Assembly (NCBI GenBank): GCA_002425935.1
Contig: DINE01000001.1
Location: forward strand, 7,649-28,513
Length of the DNA: 20,865 nucleotides
From: Bacteroidales bacterium UBA5548
GTDB taxonomy: Bacteria > Bacteroidota > Bacteroidia > Bacteroidales > UBA932
Direction of reading: 5' to 3'
Shown here: piece by piece, positions 1 to 8,082 of the stretch
Numbering within the stretch: position 1 is the first letter of the stretch
Layout: each line of letters begins with the position of its first letter
The notes under the pieces: model-generated
Seen by the model: only the letters and a program-made list of their open reading frames with translations
Database searches by the model: none
What the model was told of the DNA's origin: nothing
Position numbers and translations under genes: made by a program

Positions 1-1
1 T

Positions 2-1294
2 GTTGATTTTAAAAAAATCTTAAAAAAAGAGATTAGTAATATTTCATTCAGGGCATCATTCTCAAGAACAAAAGGTCAGCGTCCGGCAAGTTATTACGAA
101 GATAACCTATTTGTAATGAGAGCTCTTGGTGGTGGGTATCCTACAAATTACTCATTTCAGACAGACTACACCAGTAAAATTTCAAAAAAGGTGTTACTTG
201 AGACGGGGTTTAGATTCTTCCACAGAGGGAACTCTTTTAAATTTGATACTTATCAATATGATACACTATCTGCTGAATGGTTTTTTAATCCTTTTTTTAG
301 TGCAGACCTGACTCATGGAGAGGATATTGGGGCACTATACTTTAATCTGTCAGGTAAATTAAAAGATAATATAACGTTTAAATTCGGCATGAGGGCAGAG
401 TACGGAATGTCTGAACTTAGAATTATCAAGGAGAATGAAGAAATTTCAAGCGATAATCTGTTTTTGGCACCATTTATTCTTTTTAAGAGAGAGATAAATG
501 AGCAATCCTCTCTATCATTTAATTTATCAAGGAGGATTACAAGGCCGAGTTATATTCAGATTAATCCTTATGTAAATATGATGGACAAAAGCATTTATGA
601 GACCGGAAACAGACATATTAAACCGGAACAGGTAACAAAAGTTGAGCTGATGTACAACTTTTCTAAAAACGGCACTTCATTTAATTCATCAATATATTAC
701 AGTAAATTCTCTGACTTTATAGCGCAGATATCATCATTATATGGGGATGATGCGCTGATGCTAACCTATGTCAATGTAGAGAAGAGTAACAGAGCAGGTG
801 CTGACATAAATTTTCGACATAAATTCTCAAATGTGATTAATGTAAATTCCGGTATTTCGGTTTTTTACGGTGAAACAAAAGGCCTGTATAATGGGATTGA
901 CCTATCAAGCAGCAGCACAATGTGGTCAGGTAATATTGCGCTGAACGTGATTCCTGATAAGAGAAGTGATATTGCTATTCAATATTTTTACAGCTCTCCT
1001 GCCACATTTCCACAATTTAAAACACGATCGGTTCATTTCATGGATATTGCTGTCAGAAGAACCCTCATAAAGGATAGACTTAACGCTTCACTAACTTTGT
1101 CAGATGTATTCAATACCAGAAGATGGGACATAAATTCTGACAATCCAATATACAGATTATCAAATAACAGCAAAAACCAAAGCAGAGTCCTTTGGTTAGG
1201 ACTTACGTTTAACCTTAATATGATTCAGCAAAGTAAGTCCCAGAAAAAAGATGATGAAATTGAACAGCAAAGCCTGATACGAATTGGGTATTGA
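2..1294 (+). CDS. Outer-membrane beta-barrel family protein, TonB-receptor-like (5' partial)
   Basis: The reading frame is open from base 2 with no stop, so the gene enters from outside the window; the first ATG at 116 is internal. The visible 430 residues are the C-terminal part. They show alternating polar/aromatic strands with frequent Y, F, N and S, as in beta-barrels, and the stretch YETGNRHIKPEQ, which resembles the GNxxLxPE motif of TonB-dependent receptors and the related Bacteroidota family OMP_b-brl_3 (family placement from memory). No plug domain or signal peptide is visible because the 5' end is missing. Proteins of this type sit in the outer membrane, and most have no known substrate. 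There is no SusD-like partner downstream; the next gene is a peroxidase 88 bases away. The class is well supported, the substrate is unknown. Confidence 0.8.
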   Translation, partial: VDFKKILKKEISNISFRASFSRTKGQRPASYYEDNLFVMRALGGGYPTNYSFQTDYTSKISKKVLLETGFRFFHRGNSFKFDTYQYDTLSAEWFFNPFFSADLTHGEDIGALYFNLSGKLKDNITFKFGMRAEYGMSELRIIKENEEISSDNLFLAPFILFKREINEQSSLSFNLSRRITRPSYIQINPYVNMMDKSIYETGNRHIKPEQVTKVELMYNFSKNGTSFNSSIYYSKFSDFIAQISSLYGDDALMLTYVNVEKSNRAGADINFRHKFSNVINVNSGISVFYGETKGLYNGIDLSSSSTMWSGNIALNVIPDKRSDIAIQYFYSSPATFPQFKTRSVHFMDIAVRRTLIKDRLNASLTLSDVFNTRRWDINSDNPIYRLSNNSKNQSRVLWLGLTFNLNMIQQSKSQKKDDEIEQQSLIRIGY

Positions 1295-1382
1295 TTTAAA
1301 ATATTACTGTTAAGTAACACTCTTCCGAGAACTTTTATTTCAATTATTTGTTTAAATTGGCAGGAAATTAACACACAGTAAA

Positions 1383-1937
1383 ATGAATATAGTTAAAACA
1401 ATATTTTCGGCAATAACCGCTCTCTTTGCAACAAGTTCGGTTGCTCAGAATCCGGTAACTCCACCTTCGGATTTTTACTCCCTCACATTTAAAACCATAA
1501 CAGGGGAAGCTTACAAATTTGACCAATTAAAAGGCAAGAAAGTTTTGATTGTGAATACAGCATCAAAATGCGGATATACACCCCAGTTCGAAGATTTGGA
1601 ACAGATGAGTCAGCAATACAAAGGAAAACTTGTAATACTCGGCTTTCCATCAAATGACTTTGGTGCCCAGGACCCAGGCTCAAATGAGCAAATTAAAGAG
1701 TTCTGCGAAATGAACTATGGAGTCTCCTTTACTATGATGGAGAAGTCTTCTGTGAAAGGGGCTGCTAAGAACAATATTTACAAATGGCTCTCCGATAAGG
1801 CAAAAAACGGCTGGAATTCAACTGAGCCATCATGGAACTTCGGCAAGTATCTTATAGATGAAAAGGGCAGACTTGTAGGATTTTATCCTTCAAAGGTAAA
1901 GCCAATGGACCCTGAGATAACTGCAAATCTTAAGTAA
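1383..1937 (+). CDS. Glutathione peroxidase family thiol peroxidase, exported
   Basis: This 184-residue protein reduces peroxides through a cysteine. The peroxidatic Cys63 lies in NTASKCGYTPQF, followed by GFPSNDFGAQDPG (Gln96) and SWNFGKYLID (Trp151, Asn152), which together give the family's Cys-Gln-Trp-Asn tetrad. The codon at Cys63 is an ordinary cysteine codon, so this is not a selenoprotein. Residues 1-22 form a signal peptide (hydrophobic core, then SVAQ), so the enzyme probably works in the periplasm. Cys108 in EFCEMNYG matches the position of the resolving cysteine of plant and insect thioredoxin-dependent members, which suggests thioredoxin rather than glutathione as reductant (inference). 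Length is normal for the family plus a signal peptide. Its stop lies 4 bases from the stop of the convergent LytTR gene. Confidence 0.92.
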   Translation: MNIVKTIFSAITALFATSSVAQNPVTPPSDFYSLTFKTITGEAYKFDQLKGKKVLIVNTASKCGYTPQFEDLEQMSQQYKGKLVILGFPSNDFGAQDPGSNEQIKEFCEMNYGVSFTMMEKSSVKGAAKNNIYKWLSDKAKNGWNSTEPSWNFGKYLIDEKGRLVGFYPSKVKPMDPEITANLK

Positions 1938-1941
1938 ACAT

Positions 1942-2790
1942 CTATTTTTGATGGTTAAACGAGTGGGCGAGAAATTTTTCGCTCACTTTTTGTTGGTAGC
2001 TCTTTGAAACAGGCAAATCATCTGCTCCCTGAGCATCAAGTTCAATAAACAGACCCTCTTTACCTCTGCGTAAAACTTTTACTCTGTCAAGGTTAACAAG
2101 ATAAGAGCGGTGGCATCTTACAACATTTGTCCGTTGAAACTCCTTCTCCAGATTTTTTAGGGTATTTCTAAGAAGGTACCGTTTAATTTTATCATTTATG
2201 GTATAGTGGATAAGCACATAATTATCAGACGACTCAATATACATTAAGTCATACATAGACAATGAAATCCGTAGTACGCCCTTTTCGTCCCTGAAAGCAA
2301 TACTGCCGGGTGAATTAATAGTAAAATCGTCCGGATTTTCAATCTGTTCAAGCTTTCTGACACTCTCCCTCCATCCAAAGTAAAACCACAATACAAAATA
2401 GGGTAGCAGAAGAACAAGTGCAGTGTTCTTAACCGACCCCTCAAACACCTCCATAACATCTCTGCCGGGATTTAATACAATAGTGTAAACGGTATAAAAA
2501 ACCGACATGAAAAGAATCTCCAGGAAGACCCAAATACCGTATTTCCAATAAGAGATTTTATGTCTTTTGCTGTAGAAATACATGATTAACCTACTTATGA
2601 CTACAACAAGCACTCCTGTCAGAATAATTACAGATGAGTATACGAAGAACATAAATTCAGAAACCTTATACCAGTTTGAAGAACTGAAAGGCTTGTAAAT
2701 ATTGATAAAAACAAGGGCAAAAAGGGCAGTAAAGCCTACCAGCCTAATTATGTTTTTCTTGTTGTTTATGTAATCTGGAATGTACATCAT
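1942..2790 (-). CDS. LytTR-family membrane-bound DNA-binding regulator
   Basis: The N-terminal half has about four hydrophobic membrane segments (for example LVGFTALFALVFINIY and FMFFVYSSVIILTGVLVVVI). The C-terminal ~110 residues form a LytTR DNA-binding domain with DLMYIESSDNYVLIHY, a conserved basic run around KRYLLRNTLKNLEKEF, and VVRCHRSYLVNLDRV. There is no response-regulator receiver domain, so signal input probably comes through the membrane part; this architecture is common in Bacteroidota. A longer frame starts at a GTG at 2817. I prefer the ATG at 2790 (or the adjacent one at 2787) because homologous proteins, from memory, begin close to the YIPDYINNKKNIIRL stretch, and because a TAAATTTG promoter motif lies between the GTG and the ATGs. 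No histidine kinase is adjacent, so targets cannot be read from context. Confidence 0.88.
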   Translation of the reverse strand: MMYIPDYINNKKNIIRLVGFTALFALVFINIYKPFSSSNWYKVSEFMFFVYSSVIILTGVLVVVISRLIMYFYSKRHKISYWKYGIWVFLEILFMSVFYTVYTIVLNPGRDVMEVFEGSVKNTALVLLLPYFVLWFYFGWRESVRKLEQIENPDDFTINSPGSIAFRDEKGVLRISLSMYDLMYIESSDNYVLIHYTINDKIKRYLLRNTLKNLEKEFQRTNVVRCHRSYLVNLDRVKVLRRGKEGLFIELDAQGADDLPVSKSYQQKVSEKFLAHSFNHQK

Positions 2791-2793
2791 AGA

Positions 2794-2801
2794 CAAATTT
2801 A
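2794..2801 (-). promoter_or_regulatory. Possible -7 element (TAAATTTG) directly before the LytTR gene
   Basis: Read on the minus strand this is a perfect TAnnTTTG, the Bacteroidota -7 consensus, ending 3 bases before the ATG at 2790. If used, transcription would start at or inside the twin ATGs, giving a leaderless or nearly leaderless message. No TTG -33 element is found at 19-21 bases, so chance occurrence in AT-rich DNA is possible. Confidence 0.3.
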
Positions 2802-2882
2802 GGAATAATTTCACCACATATATTACATTTTTACCCCTTATATCGTTTTTTTATCCCAACACTGTTACGCACAAACCATTTT

Positions 2883-2914
2883 TTTGAAAACTGCTTATTA
2901 CATCTCGTTATTTG
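2883..2914 (+). promoter_or_regulatory. Weak candidate promoter for the hydrolase-like gene
   Basis: TTTG at 2883-2886 is followed after 20 bases by GTTATTTG at 2907-2914. The spacing and both TTTG elements fit the Bacteroidota promoter, but the TA of TAnnTTTG is missing. The remainder of the 2791-2932 interval is AT-rich and shows no gene or clear hairpin. Confidence 0.3.
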
Positions 2915-2932
2915 TAGAAAAATGAGATATAA

Positions 2933-4045
2933 ATGAGAGAGTTAACATTGGAATTCATAGAGAGTCTGGGGTATGATGAGATTACTGAGGCGCGTTCAAA
3001 TGTTGCAGTCCCCGAAGAGTTTCCTGAATACGACAATAAGATTGAAGAGAACAGGAGATTCTCCTATTTCACAGTTATGCCCGACCATATTTCTGAGAAA
3101 ATAACCGATGCCGGAAAATTAAGTGTTACCGGCCACAGGTACTCTTCTGCAATTTTGATGTTTCATGGTCTTAATGAGAGGAGCTGGGATAAGTACCGTC
3201 CATGGGCTGAATATATTGCTAACAGTACAGGTAAACCTGTGATACTTTTTCCCATGTCTCTTCATATTAACAGATCACCTGCCAGATGGAGTAATCCAAG
3301 AGAGATGCAGAGGTACGTCAGTGAGCACATTGCCGCCGGGGGAGACCCTACAGATCTCTCATTCTTCAATTATGCACTCAGTACAAGAATTTCTGCGGAC
3401 CCTTTCCGTTTTTATCTGGCCGGCCGCGAGACAGTTCATAATGTATCACAACTGGTAAATGAGATAAGAGAAGAGAGACACCCTTTCTTATCACGTGATT
3501 GTAAAATGGATGTATTTGCATACTCCATTGGCGCATTGCTATCTCAGGTGTTGTTTATGTCAGACAGCTCCGGCTTTTTCTCAAACAGCCGCCTCTTTAT
3601 GTTTTGCGGAGGTGCACTTTTCTCCGAGATGAACGGGAGTTCTAAACTTATCATGGACAGGAGAGCGTTTAATATCCTTAATAAATATTATAGAGAGTTC
3701 TTTGTGAAAGACAATCTGGAGAAGAGAAGGGTAGGAGATGAAATTGAGGATGCTTTTATTGCCCATATTGGTTACGACTTGTTCAGATCCAAACGAACTG
3801 GGTTTTATAAAAGGAATAGAGATAGAATAAGGATAATTTCCCTTAAAAAAGATGTTGTAATACCTACAAGCGGAATTAAGAGAGCTTTGGGGAGTACGTG
3901 GAAACATATCCTTAAAGAGTTTGACTTCCCCTTTAAATACTCACACGAGGTACCTTTCCCGAATGACGGTCAAAAGGTAAACCTCGTGGAGAAAAATTTC
4001 TGGTTCGAAAAGGTGTTTTGCGAAGCAGCCCTGTTTTTAAGGTAA
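2933..4045 (+). CDS. Alpha/beta-hydrolase-like protein of unknown function
   Basis: A 370-residue soluble protein with no signal peptide. Hydrolase-fold marks are visible: a strand then FHGLNERSW (His78-Gly79, an oxyanion-type HG motif), KPVILFPMSLHINRSPARWS, and a nucleophile elbow DVFAYSIGALLS with Ser198, where the usual first Gly of GxSxG is Ala. Asp307 (LKKDVVIP) and His338 (YSHEVPFP) are placed where the other triad members would be. It resembles, from memory, a Bacteroidota family listed as DUF6051; I cannot confirm this. An in-frame TAA immediately precedes the ATG at 2933, so no longer form is possible. It converges with nagB with only 5 bases between stops. The substrate is unknown; an esterase, lipase or peptidase-like activity would fit the fold but is not shown by the sequence. 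Confidence 0.75.
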   Translation: MRELTLEFIESLGYDEITEARSNVAVPEEFPEYDNKIEENRRFSYFTVMPDHISEKITDAGKLSVTGHRYSSAILMFHGLNERSWDKYRPWAEYIANSTGKPVILFPMSLHINRSPARWSNPREMQRYVSEHIAAGGDPTDLSFFNYALSTRISADPFRFYLAGRETVHNVSQLVNEIREERHPFLSRDCKMDVFAYSIGALLSQVLFMSDSSGFFSNSRLFMFCGGALFSEMNGSSKLIMDRRAFNILNKYYREFFVKDNLEKRRVGDEIEDAFIAHIGYDLFRSKRTGFYKRNRDRIRIISLKKDVVIPTSGIKRALGSTWKHILKEFDFPFKYSHEVPFPNDGQKVNLVEKNFWFEKVFCEAALFLR

Positions 4046-4050
4046 TTTTG

Positions 4051-4866
4051 CTAGAACAGCAGTAAGCTTCTTGGATCGAGGTTTTCCCTTTCGATATCCT
4101 TAAAGTAATTGACAGTCCCAACCTTAAGTTCTACAGTAGAGGCATCATCACAAACAATTATTCCTTTACGGTGCATTTGAAGAACGCTGATTGTCCACAT
4201 ATGGTTAACAGCCCCCTCTACACCATGATAGAGAGCCCTGGCCTTATGGTGTCCGTTCACCAGAATCATCACCTCATCTGCGTCCATTATAGTGCCAATA
4301 CCCACAGTAAGGGCTGTTTTTGGAACCTGAGAGATGTCGTTGTTAAAGAATCTTGAGTTGGCAATGATAGTGTCAGTTGTAAGATTTTTTAGTCTGGTTC
4401 TTGAAGCGAGTGAAGAGCCCGGCTCATTAAATGCGATATGTCCGTCAGGACCAATACCTCCCATAAAAAGATTAACCCCACCGTATGACCTCATCTTCTT
4501 TTCATAGTTTTCGCACTCCAGATCAAGATCGTGGGCGTTACCATCTAGAATATTTGCGTTTTCGCGTTTAATATCAACATATTGGAAAAAATTTTCCCAC
4601 ATAAATGAAAAATAGGACTGAGGATGCTCTTTTGGTATTCCTATATACTCATCCATATTGAATGTAACTACATTGCTGAAAGAGACCATTCCCTCTCTGT
4701 AGTAGCGGATTAACTCCTTGTAAGTTCCATAGGGTGTCGAACCGGTAGGTAACCCGAGAACAAAAGGCTTTTCAGGAGTAGGTTCGTATTCCCTTATTCT
4801 CTTTACAATGTGAGCTGCAGCCCACTGTGATACCTGTTCGTAAGAATTCTGGATAATAAGTCTCAT
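4051..4866 (-). CDS. nagB: Glucosamine-6-phosphate deaminase
   Basis: Converts glucosamine-6-phosphate to fructose-6-phosphate and ammonia in the cytoplasm, linking amino-sugar recycling to glycolysis. The 271 residues align by eye over nearly the whole length with the 266-residue E. coli enzyme. The catalytic residues fall at identical numbers: Asp72 (NMDEYIG), Asp141 and His143 (GPDGHIAFNEP) and Glu148. The phosphate loop LGLPTGSTPYGTY is present. Residues of the E. coli GlcNAc-6-P allosteric site (Ser151, Arg158, Lys160, Tyr254) are also kept, so allosteric activation is likely. It lies 26 bases downstream of recN and may be the last gene of the trxB-to-recN block. No nagA deacetylase is adjacent within the window. 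Confidence 0.97.
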   Translation of the reverse strand: MRLIIQNSYEQVSQWAAAHIVKRIREYEPTPEKPFVLGLPTGSTPYGTYKELIRYYREGMVSFSNVVTFNMDEYIGIPKEHPQSYFSFMWENFFQYVDIKRENANILDGNAHDLDLECENYEKKMRSYGGVNLFMGGIGPDGHIAFNEPGSSLASRTRLKNLTTDTIIANSRFFNNDISQVPKTALTVGIGTIMDADEVMILVNGHHKARALYHGVEGAVNHMWTISVLQMHRKGIIVCDDASTVELKVGTVNYFKDIERENLDPRSLLLF

Positions 4867-4892
4867 ATATGGTAAATGTGTTAAGTTTTATG

Positions 4893-6554
4893 TTATGTAG
4901 TAAGAAATACTCTGGCATTGGCTATGGCAGCGTCGGTAAGCCCCGAGCCGCTTAACATTCTTGCTATCTCCATCATTCGCTGGTCATCTTCAATCTTTCT
5001 TATTCCGGTGGCCGCCTTCCCGTCGGAATCGATATCCTTGTAAACCAAAAGATGGCAATTACCTTTTGAAGCAATCTGAGGTAAATGTGTGATTGCAAAA
5101 ACCTGCATATCTTTGCTAAGGTCATCTATCAGCACCCCCATTTTGTCTGCTATACTTCCGGAAACACCGCTGTCGATTTCGTCAAATATCATTGTGGGCA
5201 TTCCACTCTCTTTAGCCATTACAGCCTTAAGACACAGCATTATTCTGGAGAGTTCTCCTCCGGAGGCAACCTTTGCCAGCTCTCTTGGTGCAATGTTTTT
5301 ATTCGCAGAAAATGTAAAAGCAACCTCGTCTTTACCATACTCATGGTAATCTTTACTTTCGCCTATTATTACATTAAAATCAGCATAAGGCATCTCAAGC
5401 TCTCTTATCTTGGATACTAGTTCTGTCTTAAAGGCCGAAGATGAGTTAGAACGGGTATTGCTAAGAATCTTTGCGTAGTTATCCCTTTCACCTGCAGCCT
5501 CTTTTATTAACAAGTTCAATTTTTCCAGCTTCTCTTTATCATCTCCTGTGCGTTGAAGTTTAGCTGAAAGTTCGTCTTTTATCTCAATGAGTCTTTCGAC
5601 ACTTTCGGCTCTGAATTTTCTTTGCAACTCATAAAGAAGTGAAATTCTCTCCTCAAGTTGGCGGGCTCTTTGCGGTGATATTGAGATTTTTTCAGTAAGA
5701 ATTGTCAGATCTGCCTCAATATCTTTAAGTTCGATTCTGCAGCTTTCAGTTCTGTTTGCCAGTTCCTGTGCCTCTGGCAGGTTTACCGATATCTTCTCTA
5801 GTATTGTCTGTATTTCACGAAGTCCTTGATTTACAGAAATATCATTCGGGTTCAGGTGAGTTAAAGCCAGGCTAAGACTTGTTTTAAGCTCCTCTGCATT
5901 ACTCAGAATTCTGAATTCAGCCTCAATCTCCTCAAGTTCGCCCGGAATTAATGATGCATCATCCAACTGCCCGAACTGGAAGGTATTATACTCAAGCTCC
6001 TGCTCGTCTGCAGAAATCTTCTCAACCAGTCTCTCTCTTTCAGATTCGAGCTCCCTTAGTCTTCGGAACGATGCCTGATAGCTCTCCAACTCATTTTTAT
6101 TACCCGCAAAAGAATCCAGAACAGACATCTGAAATCGGCTGTCCCCAATTAAAAGATGCTCGTGCTGGGCGTGAATGTCAATGATTTTATCCGAGATCTC
6201 TTTAAGAAACTGCACACCCACTGGCTGGTCATTTACAAAAGAGCGGGTTTTCCCGTTTGGGCTGACTACACGTCTGATTATAATCTCGTCAGAAAATTCG
6301 ACTGAATTTTCTTCGAACAACCTTAAGGTCTCAGCCTGAGGATCAATTTTAAATGTGGCTTCTACTACACAGTTTTTGGAGCTATCCTTCAAAACCTCCT
6401 TGTCTGCCCTGGCACCAAGCAGTAAAGAGATGGCACCCAATAGAATTGATTTACCGGCACCGGTCTCTCCGGTAATAATCACAAGCCCCTCCGGGAATGA
6501 TATCTCTAAGGAGTTAATGAGTGCATAATTGGATATAGCCAGAGATCTTAGCAT
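4893..6554 (-). CDS. recN: DNA repair protein RecN (SMC-like ATPase)
   Basis: RecN is a cytoplasmic SMC-like ATPase used in double-strand break repair. The 553 residues match the usual family length. Walker A is GETGAGKS (residues 29-36), the RecN-typical IDIHAQHEH follows at about 125-133, the ABC signature is SGGELSR (431-437), and Walker B is MIFDEIDSGVSG with Asp458 and Glu459. Coiled-coil segments flank the centre (roughly 155-190 and 295-365, rich in E, K, R and L), as expected for the folded arm. Its start overlaps the 3' end of coaBC by 7 bases, which indicates translational coupling. No LexA box was recognised upstream, so SOS control cannot be claimed. Confidence 0.97.
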   Translation of the reverse strand: MLRSLAISNYALINSLEISFPEGLVIITGETGAGKSILLGAISLLLGARADKEVLKDSSKNCVVEATFKIDPQAETLRLFEENSVEFSDEIIIRRVVSPNGKTRSFVNDQPVGVQFLKEISDKIIDIHAQHEHLLIGDSRFQMSVLDSFAGNKNELESYQASFRRLRELESERERLVEKISADEQELEYNTFQFGQLDDASLIPGELEEIEAEFRILSNAEELKTSLSLALTHLNPNDISVNQGLREIQTILEKISVNLPEAQELANRTESCRIELKDIEADLTILTEKISISPQRARQLEERISLLYELQRKFRAESVERLIEIKDELSAKLQRTGDDKEKLEKLNLLIKEAAGERDNYAKILSNTRSNSSSAFKTELVSKIRELEMPYADFNVIIGESKDYHEYGKDEVAFTFSANKNIAPRELAKVASGGELSRIMLCLKAVMAKESGMPTMIFDEIDSGVSGSIADKMGVLIDDLSKDMQVFAITHLPQIASKGNCHLLVYKDIDSDGKAATGIRKIEDDQRMMEIARMLSGSGLTDAAIANARVFLTT

Positions 6555-7762
6555 ACGAAGAGCTTTTCGACATAATCGACGATATCTGAAGCAGCCTCCC
6601 TTTTGTGTTTAAGCGGAAAGGCAAGAGTTGTGCCGTCCGAACCTATAATTGTAATTTTGTTGGTATCGTACGCAAATCCTGCTCCTTCGTCGCTCAGAGA
6701 GTTAAGAATCACAGCATCAAAGTTTTTGCTAATGAGTTTTGCTTTAGCGTTATCTTCTTCGTTGTCGGTCTCAAGAGCAAAGCCAATGTGGAGAGTGTTT
6801 TTATTTTTGATTTTTCCAAGCGATGCAGCAATATCCCCGGTTGGTTTAAGCTCCATAACCAGATTTCCGCTTCCTCGCTTGATTTTGGTATCTGACCCGG
6901 TATGTGGTGTAAAGTCGGCAACAGCAGCGGCAAGCACCGCTATACTTACTCCCTTCTTATACTCTTCGTGTGTCTTTTCGAACATCTCTGACGCAGATGT
7001 AACCTTTATAACCTTTATACCGGGGTTTAGCGTCCTGATATTGACCGGTCCGCTTACCAAAGTTACTGAAGCACCTCTTACAGCAAACTCTTCTGCAATG
7101 GCGTAGCCCATTTTACCGGAAGAGAAGTTTGAAATATATCTTACGGGATCAAGTTTCTCAATGGTAGGCCCGGCTGTAATCAGCACCTCTGTCCCCTCAA
7201 AACTTCTCTCACCTCTTTTGCCCGAAAGTAATGCCTTTACATACTCTGTAATAACTTCAGGCTCCTCCATTCTGCCCTTCCCCTCAAGTCCGCTGGCTAG
7301 CTCTCCTGCAGCAGGCTCAATTACCCAAACACCTCTTTTTCTTAGAGTTTCAATATTTGACTGAGTTATCTCATGCAAAAACATATCAACATCCATTGCC
7401 GGGGCAATAGCAACAGGGCATCTGGCAGAGAGATATGTTGTGAGAAGAAGGTTGTCGGCTACACCGGTTGCCATCTTTGCAATCGTGTTTGCTGATGCGG
7501 GTGCGATCAGAAAAAGGTCAGCCCACATACCAAGTTTAATGTGGCTGTTCCAGTCTCCGTTTTCAGGATTGTAGAACTCTACCAGGATCGGATTTTTCGA
7601 AACAGTGGCCATTGTTAGCGGAGTAATAAACTCTTTGGCCATCTCTGTCATAATCACCTTGACCTCAGCTCCCTCTTTCACAAGAGCACGTGCCAGCACC
7701 GCAGCCTTGTATGCCGCAATACTCCCCGTTATTCCCAGTAGTATGTGCTTGCCCTTAAGCAT
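6548..7762 (-). CDS. coaBC: Bifunctional phosphopantothenoylcysteine decarboxylase/synthetase
   Basis: Carries out two steps of coenzyme A synthesis: CTP-dependent joining of cysteine to 4'-phosphopantothenate (C-terminal CoaB part) and FMN-dependent decarboxylation (N-terminal CoaC part). The CoaC part has GITGSIAAYKA, catalytic His74 in WNSHIKLG, and PAMD at 121-124 where E. coli has PAMN. The clamp region GELASGLEGKGRM lacks the cysteine found in E. coli. The CoaB part begins near residue 190 with ITAGPTIEKLDPVRYISNFSSGKMG, and has AAAVADF and Lys295 in TKIKRG. Length (404) is normal. It starts immediately beside the stop of the omega-like gene, with no gap, and overlaps recN by 7 bases. 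Confidence 0.96.
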   Translation of the reverse strand: MLKGKHILLGITGSIAAYKAAVLARALVKEGAEVKVIMTEMAKEFITPLTMATVSKNPILVEFYNPENGDWNSHIKLGMWADLFLIAPASANTIAKMATGVADNLLLTTYLSARCPVAIAPAMDVDMFLHEITQSNIETLRKRGVWVIEPAAGELASGLEGKGRMEEPEVITEYVKALLSGKRGERSFEGTEVLITAGPTIEKLDPVRYISNFSSGKMGYAIAEEFAVRGASVTLVSGPVNIRTLNPGIKVIKVTSASEMFEKTHEEYKKGVSIAVLAAAVADFTPHTGSDTKIKRGSGNLVMELKPTGDIAASLGKIKNKNTLHIGFALETDNEEDNAKAKLISKNFDAVILNSLSDEGAGFAYDTNKITIIGSDGTTLAFPLKHKREAASDIVDYVEKLFVC

Positions 7763-8077
7763 CTACCCTTCAATTTTTCTCACCTGTATTTTATCCTCTT
7801 CAAACTCATGAATAGCAAGAAGAGTTGGTTTAGGCAACCTTTCGTAGTAGCGTGAAATTTCGATTTGTTCCCTGTTCTCGAAAGTCTCTTCAAGAGTGTC
7901 TGCAAAAGAGGAGAACTCTTCTAGTTTTTGTTTTAACTCCTGCTTTATCTCAGCAGCAATCTGATTTGACCTTTTAGCAATTATCATCGCTGATTCGTAA
8001 ATGTTTCCGGTAGGTGCGGCCAGCTTTGAAAGGTCACGCGTAATGGTGTTGTTTGGAACGCTTTTGCTTATCTCCAT
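7763..8077 (-). CDS. RpoZ-like protein (RNA polymerase omega subunit, Bacteroidota type)
   Basis: A 104-residue protein with ITRDLSKLAAPTGNIYESAMIIAKRSNQIAAE, which matches the omega pattern in which an N-terminal segment with a conserved Thr is followed by NxYE and a helix with AxxIAKRANQI. The C-terminal half, with FENREQIEISRYYERLPKPTLLA, is characteristic of the Bacteroidota branch. Omega assists RNA polymerase assembly and, in proteobacteria, contributes to ppGpp binding. The gene sits 5 bases after bamD and directly against coaBC. In many bacteria rpoZ and coaBC are neighbours, which supports the call. The family is divergent enough that the name rests on pattern and context rather than catalytic residues. 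Confidence 0.85.
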   Translation of the reverse strand: MEISKSVPNNTITRDLSKLAAPTGNIYESAMIIAKRSNQIAAEIKQELKQKLEEFSSFADTLEETFENREQIEISRYYERLPKPTLLAIHEFEEDKIQVRKIEG

Positions 8078-8082
8078 TGTAT

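Noticed and set aside
116..1294. ATG at 116 as the start of the outer-membrane barrel gene
   Set aside because: The same frame is open from base 2 with barrel-like residues upstream, so the ATG is internal to a gene cut by the window edge.
1304..1317. Short inverted repeat TTACT-GTTA-AGTAA after the barrel gene as a terminator
   Set aside because: The stem is only five AT-rich pairs and no T-run follows at the right distance.
2818..2932. A small RNA or riboswitch in the gap between the LytTR and hydrolase genes
   Set aside because: No conserved aptamer pattern or strong hairpin can be seen; the interval is AT-rich and fits simple promoters.
3581..3907. A 108-codon frame on the minus strand
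   Set aside because: Antisense to the hydrolase-like gene, with no recognisable domain or start context.
7001..7018. Nine-base tandem repeat AACCTTTAT twice
   Set aside because: It only encodes IKVIKV inside coaBC, a normal strand of the protein; no sign of a regulatory or mobile role.
6603..7106. A 167-codon frame on the plus strand
   Set aside because: It lies wholly antisense to coaBC, shows no family motif and has the composition expected of a shadow frame.
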